Shown here piece after piece: positions 61,802 through 64,000 of a DNA stretch of 64,000 nucleotides. The position numbers and the translations under genes were made by a program. The stretch is from Cryobacterium aureum (GTDB lineage Bacteria; Actinomycetota; Actinomycetes; Actinomycetales; Microbacteriaceae): the NCBI RefSeq assembly GCF_002954245.1, contig NZ_PPTG01000040.1, forward strand, positions 363 to 64,362. Direction: 5' to 3'. Position 1 is the first letter of the stretch, and the number at the start of each line of letters is the position of its first letter. The notes under the pieces were generated by a model, which was given only the letters and a program-made list of their open reading frames with translations, did no database searches and was not told the DNA's origin.

Positions 61802-63022
61802 TTACCCGGGGTGAACCACGACCAGAGTGTCGTCGGGCGTGTAATAGTTGTGCGACATCTGCACCTTGGTGGACGACTGGGCAATAACCGCGCAATCATC
61901 GACGCGAGTATTGCGACCGAAGGTGTTGTCGATGATGACCACACCGTGCAGGGGGCCGTGGGCTTTCTCGGCGAGGTTGATCGAGCATCCGCCGCCATCG
62001 GCAATGTTGTTCGTGATGGTGAGATTGGACACGTCACCGCGGTCCTGGGTGACCTGCACGGAGGCATTCCAGGCATCGGTCAGCCGGTTACCGTCGATGC
62101 GAATGTTTGATCCTTTCTGAATTTGAATGGAATCATCGTGGCTCGGCGTGCCGCCCTGATTGGGGTCCCGGTCGTAGTGCAGGTTGTCATGCAGCCAGGA
62201 GTCCACGATCGCAACGTTTCCGCCGGTCAGGTGGATGCCGTCGATCACACCGTGAATGTTGAGTCTCGTGGCCTCGAAGTTGTAGCCGTAGATCCCCTGA
62301 ACGTCAGGTGACGGCGTGGAGGGGAACAGCTCGGTGTCGACGATGCGCAGATTTTCGTAACCGCCGAGGTTGCCGATGAGGGCCATCGGTCCACTCAGGT
62401 CTCGCCCGCGCACGATCGAATTTCTGATCGTGACGTTGGGAGCTTCGATCTTGACCATGCCACGAATATCCAGACCGTCGATGACGGTGCCGGCCTGGGT
62501 GATCGTCAGGTCGCCGTCATGCACCCTCAGCTTGGTGCCCGCCGGCACACCGGTGTTACTCTCGTTCGGCGTGCCTCCCGGCGCGGGAGGAGTGGGAACC
62601 GGAATGGGAGCAGGTACCGGCACTGGAGCGGGAACCGGAATGGGAGCAGGTACCGGCACTGGAGCGGGAACCAGCACCGGGGACGGAACCGGAAGGGGAG
62701 CAGGCCCGGGCGTTGGGGCCACAATCGGCTCGGGAGCCGGCGTGACGGGCGGAAACAGTAGAGCCAGCAGCCAACGCAACTGGGCCTGGGTCAGGCCCGT
62801 CGCCGGCGTGGTGGCGGGGGGAGCCACGGGCTCAGCACGCCATGGGGTGATTGTGTAGCTCGGTTGCACCTCGTCGACGGCCTGGGCGGGAGCGATTCCC
62901 ACAAAGGCGCCGGTCAATCCGAGTGCCACAGCGGCGACGGCGCTCGTGCGCACGCGACGAAATGGGGAACGTGCTTTCTGTTGGGCGGGTAGGCCGTGGA
63001 TCAGTTTCGGGTTGAGTTTCAT
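61802..63022 (-). CDS. Secreted right-handed beta-helix protein
   Basis: This 406-residue exported protein starts at ATG 63022 (MKLNPKLIHGLP). Its signal peptide ends at APAQA. A Pro/Val/Ala repeat linker follows (PVPAPIPVPAPVPVP), then a parallel beta-helix (TVIDGLDIRGMVKIEAPNVT, IRNSIVRG, TRLNIHGVIDGIHLTGGNVA, IVDSWLHDNLHY). The helix resembles pectate-lyase-type folds, but no catalytic set is evident. It is paralogous to the next gene. The likely role is in binding or modifying the surface polysaccharide. Confidence 0.85.
   Translation of the reverse strand: MKLNPKLIHGLPAQQKARSPFRRVRTSAVAAVALGLTGAFVGIAPAQAVDEVQPSYTITPWRAEPVAPPATTPATGLTQAQLRWLLALLFPPVTPAPEPIVAPTPGPAPLPVPSPVLVPAPVPVPAPIPVPAPVPVPAPIPVPTPPAPGGTPNESNTGVPAGTKLRVHDGDLTITQAGTVIDGLDIRGMVKIEAPNVTIRNSIVRGRDLSGPMALIGNLGGYENLRIVDTELFPSTPSPDVQGIYGYNFEATRLNIHGVIDGIHLTGGNVAIVDSWLHDNLHYDRDPNQGGTPSHDDSIQIQKGSNIRIDGNRLTDAWNASVQVTQDRGDVSNLTITNNIADGGGCSINLAEKAHGPLHGVVIIDNTFGRNTRVDDCAVIAQSSTKVQMSHNYYTPDDTLVVVHPG
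62594..62665. repeat. In-gene 36-bp tandem repeat (Pro-rich linker)
   Basis: Two identical 36-bp units starting GGGAACCGGAATGGGAGCAG, followed by a diverged third, encode the (V/I)PVPAP linker of the beta-helix protein. Exact identity between units suggests recent expansion and possible length variation between strains. Confidence 0.85.
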
Positions 63023-63195
63023 AAGTGTGTTTTCGTGTCCTGCACACGCTTCGGGGCGTGTTGGGCGGGGCAGCTGAAGGGAGCCGCCGGTCGTTGGTAC
63101 AGCATTCCGTATCGATGCCAAGGGGTCAAACGAGAAGTTGTGAATACCTTGAAGCGGGCGCAGTGCACCCGCCACAAGGGGACTCTGGCTGTCGG

Positions 63196-64000
63196 TTATC
63201 CGGCGTGTACAGAAACTGTCGTGCTGTCGGGCGTGTAGTAATTGCGCGCCGTGCTGATCTTGGTCGTGCTGGGAGAGATGATGGCGCAGTTAGCCACCTT
63301 GGTATTACGGCCGAACTTGTTGTCCGTAATGACGGTGCCGTAGATGGGGCCATACGATTTTTGGGCGACGTTGATAGTGCAGGCGCCGCCGTCGGCAAAG
63401 TTGTTCTTGAAGGAGAAGTTCGAGACATCCCCCCGGTCCTGGGTGATCTGCACCCCGGCATTGTGCGAGCCGCTCAGGGTACTTCCGTACACCGTGATAT
63501 TGCTGCCCTTTTGAATCTGGATGGAATCATCATGGCTTGGCTTGCCGCCTTGATTCGGGTCACTGGTGTAGTGCAGGTTGCCGTGCAACCAGGAGTCGGC
63601 GATGGTGACGTTGCTGCCGGTGATGTGCACGGCGTCGATGACGCCGTGGATGTCCACGCGGGTCGCGGTGAAGTTGTAGCCGTAGATTCCGTTCACGTCG
63701 GGTGACGGTTTCGATGGATACAGTTCCGAGTCGATGATCTTGAGCCCGGAGCGTCCTCCCAGATTGTTGATCAGGGCATCGGGGGCACTCAGACTGCGAC
63801 CGCGAATGATTGAGTTCTTGATCGTGACGTTGATCGCGTTAATCTTGACCAGGCCGCGAATATCCAGGCCACTGATGACTGCGCCGGCCTTGGAAACAGT
63901 GAGGTCCCCGTTGTGCACCGTCAGACTGGTCCCGTACGGAACTCCGGTGCTGCCGGCACTCGCCGTAGCGATCCGAACGACGCCACCGGTTGCAGCCTGG
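63196..64000 (-). CDS. Beta-helix protein, partial (5' end outside the window)
   Basis: The frame is open from the stop at 63196 to the window end, at least 268 codons. GVPYGTSLTVHNGDLTVSKA continues from upstream in register with the paralogue, so the GTG at 63918 is not the start. SGLDIRGLVKINAINVTIKN, IHGVIDAVHITGSNVTIADS and HDDSIQIQKGSNITVYGSTL align with the protein at 61802. The stop is followed by 173 bases before the paralogue's start. Confidence 0.85.
   Translation of the reverse strand, partial: QAATGGVVRIATASAGSTGVPYGTSLTVHNGDLTVSKAGAVISGLDIRGLVKINAINVTIKNSIIRGRSLSAPDALINNLGGRSGLKIIDSELYPSKPSPDVNGIYGYNFTATRVDIHGVIDAVHITGSNVTIADSWLHGNLHYTSDPNQGGKPSHDDSIQIQKGSNITVYGSTLSGSHNAGVQITQDRGDVSNFSFKNNFADGGACTINVAQKSYGPIYGTVITDNKFGRNTKVANCAIISPSTTKISTARNYYTPDSTTVSVHAG

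Overview
The window is high-GC DNA from an actinobacterium, most likely a member of the Microbacteriaceae. The evidence is the gene order ppa / tilS-hpt-ftsH-folE-folP-folB-folK-DUF3180-PH-domain genes-DUF2520-panC-lysS / cls / clpC, the frequent GTG and TTG starts, and a strong bias for CGGATGC/GCATCCG. This assignment is inference; there is no 16S gene in the window.

Layout. 0-6.5 kb: a tRNA-Ser, an SGNH hydrolase, a four-gene minus-strand cassette that looks like a type VII secretion polymorphic-toxin unit (EspC/WXG100-like partner, toxin-like protein, unknown protein, SseB-like protein), then radA and a second SseB-like gene. 6.5-13.4 kb: a membrane protein, a surface 5'-nucleotidase and a secreted nuclease that share a promoter and signal-peptide module, and an N-acetylglutamate synthase. 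13.6-33.6 kb: core genes, including clpC, cardiolipin synthase, lysS, the folate/pantothenate operon with chained overlaps, ftsH, hpt, tilS and ppa, then an NlpC/P60 plus M23 cell-wall hydrolase pair. 33.8-34.2 kb: tRNA-Glu, tRNA-Asp and tRNA-Phe.

34.2-43.2 kb is accessory DNA. A broken integrase sits beside tRNA-Phe. It is followed by a copper-type cluster (DUF6153, DUF305, two M23 peptidases, an F510_1955-type lipoprotein, a frameshifted SHOCT protein, a multicopper oxidase), a second integrase scrap, an IS21 istA scrap, a HAD-like gene, and a truncated SMR transporter gene preceded by a guanidine-III-like riboswitch element.

43.4-64 kb: a dipeptidase, then a cell-surface polysaccharide locus: priming phosphotransferase, glycosyltransferases, CDP-alcohol phosphatidyltransferase, BY-kinase, cytidylyltransferase, two paralogous secreted beta-propeller proteins and two paralogous beta-helix proteins. 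The last gene runs off the window.

The most unusual items are the toxin cassette, a 92-93 bp palindromic repeat present twice, the shared promoter of the two phosphoesterase genes, the 8-nt TTG start overlap repeated at three hydrolase gene junctions, and the guanidine-III-like element left in front of a 27-codon SMR stub.
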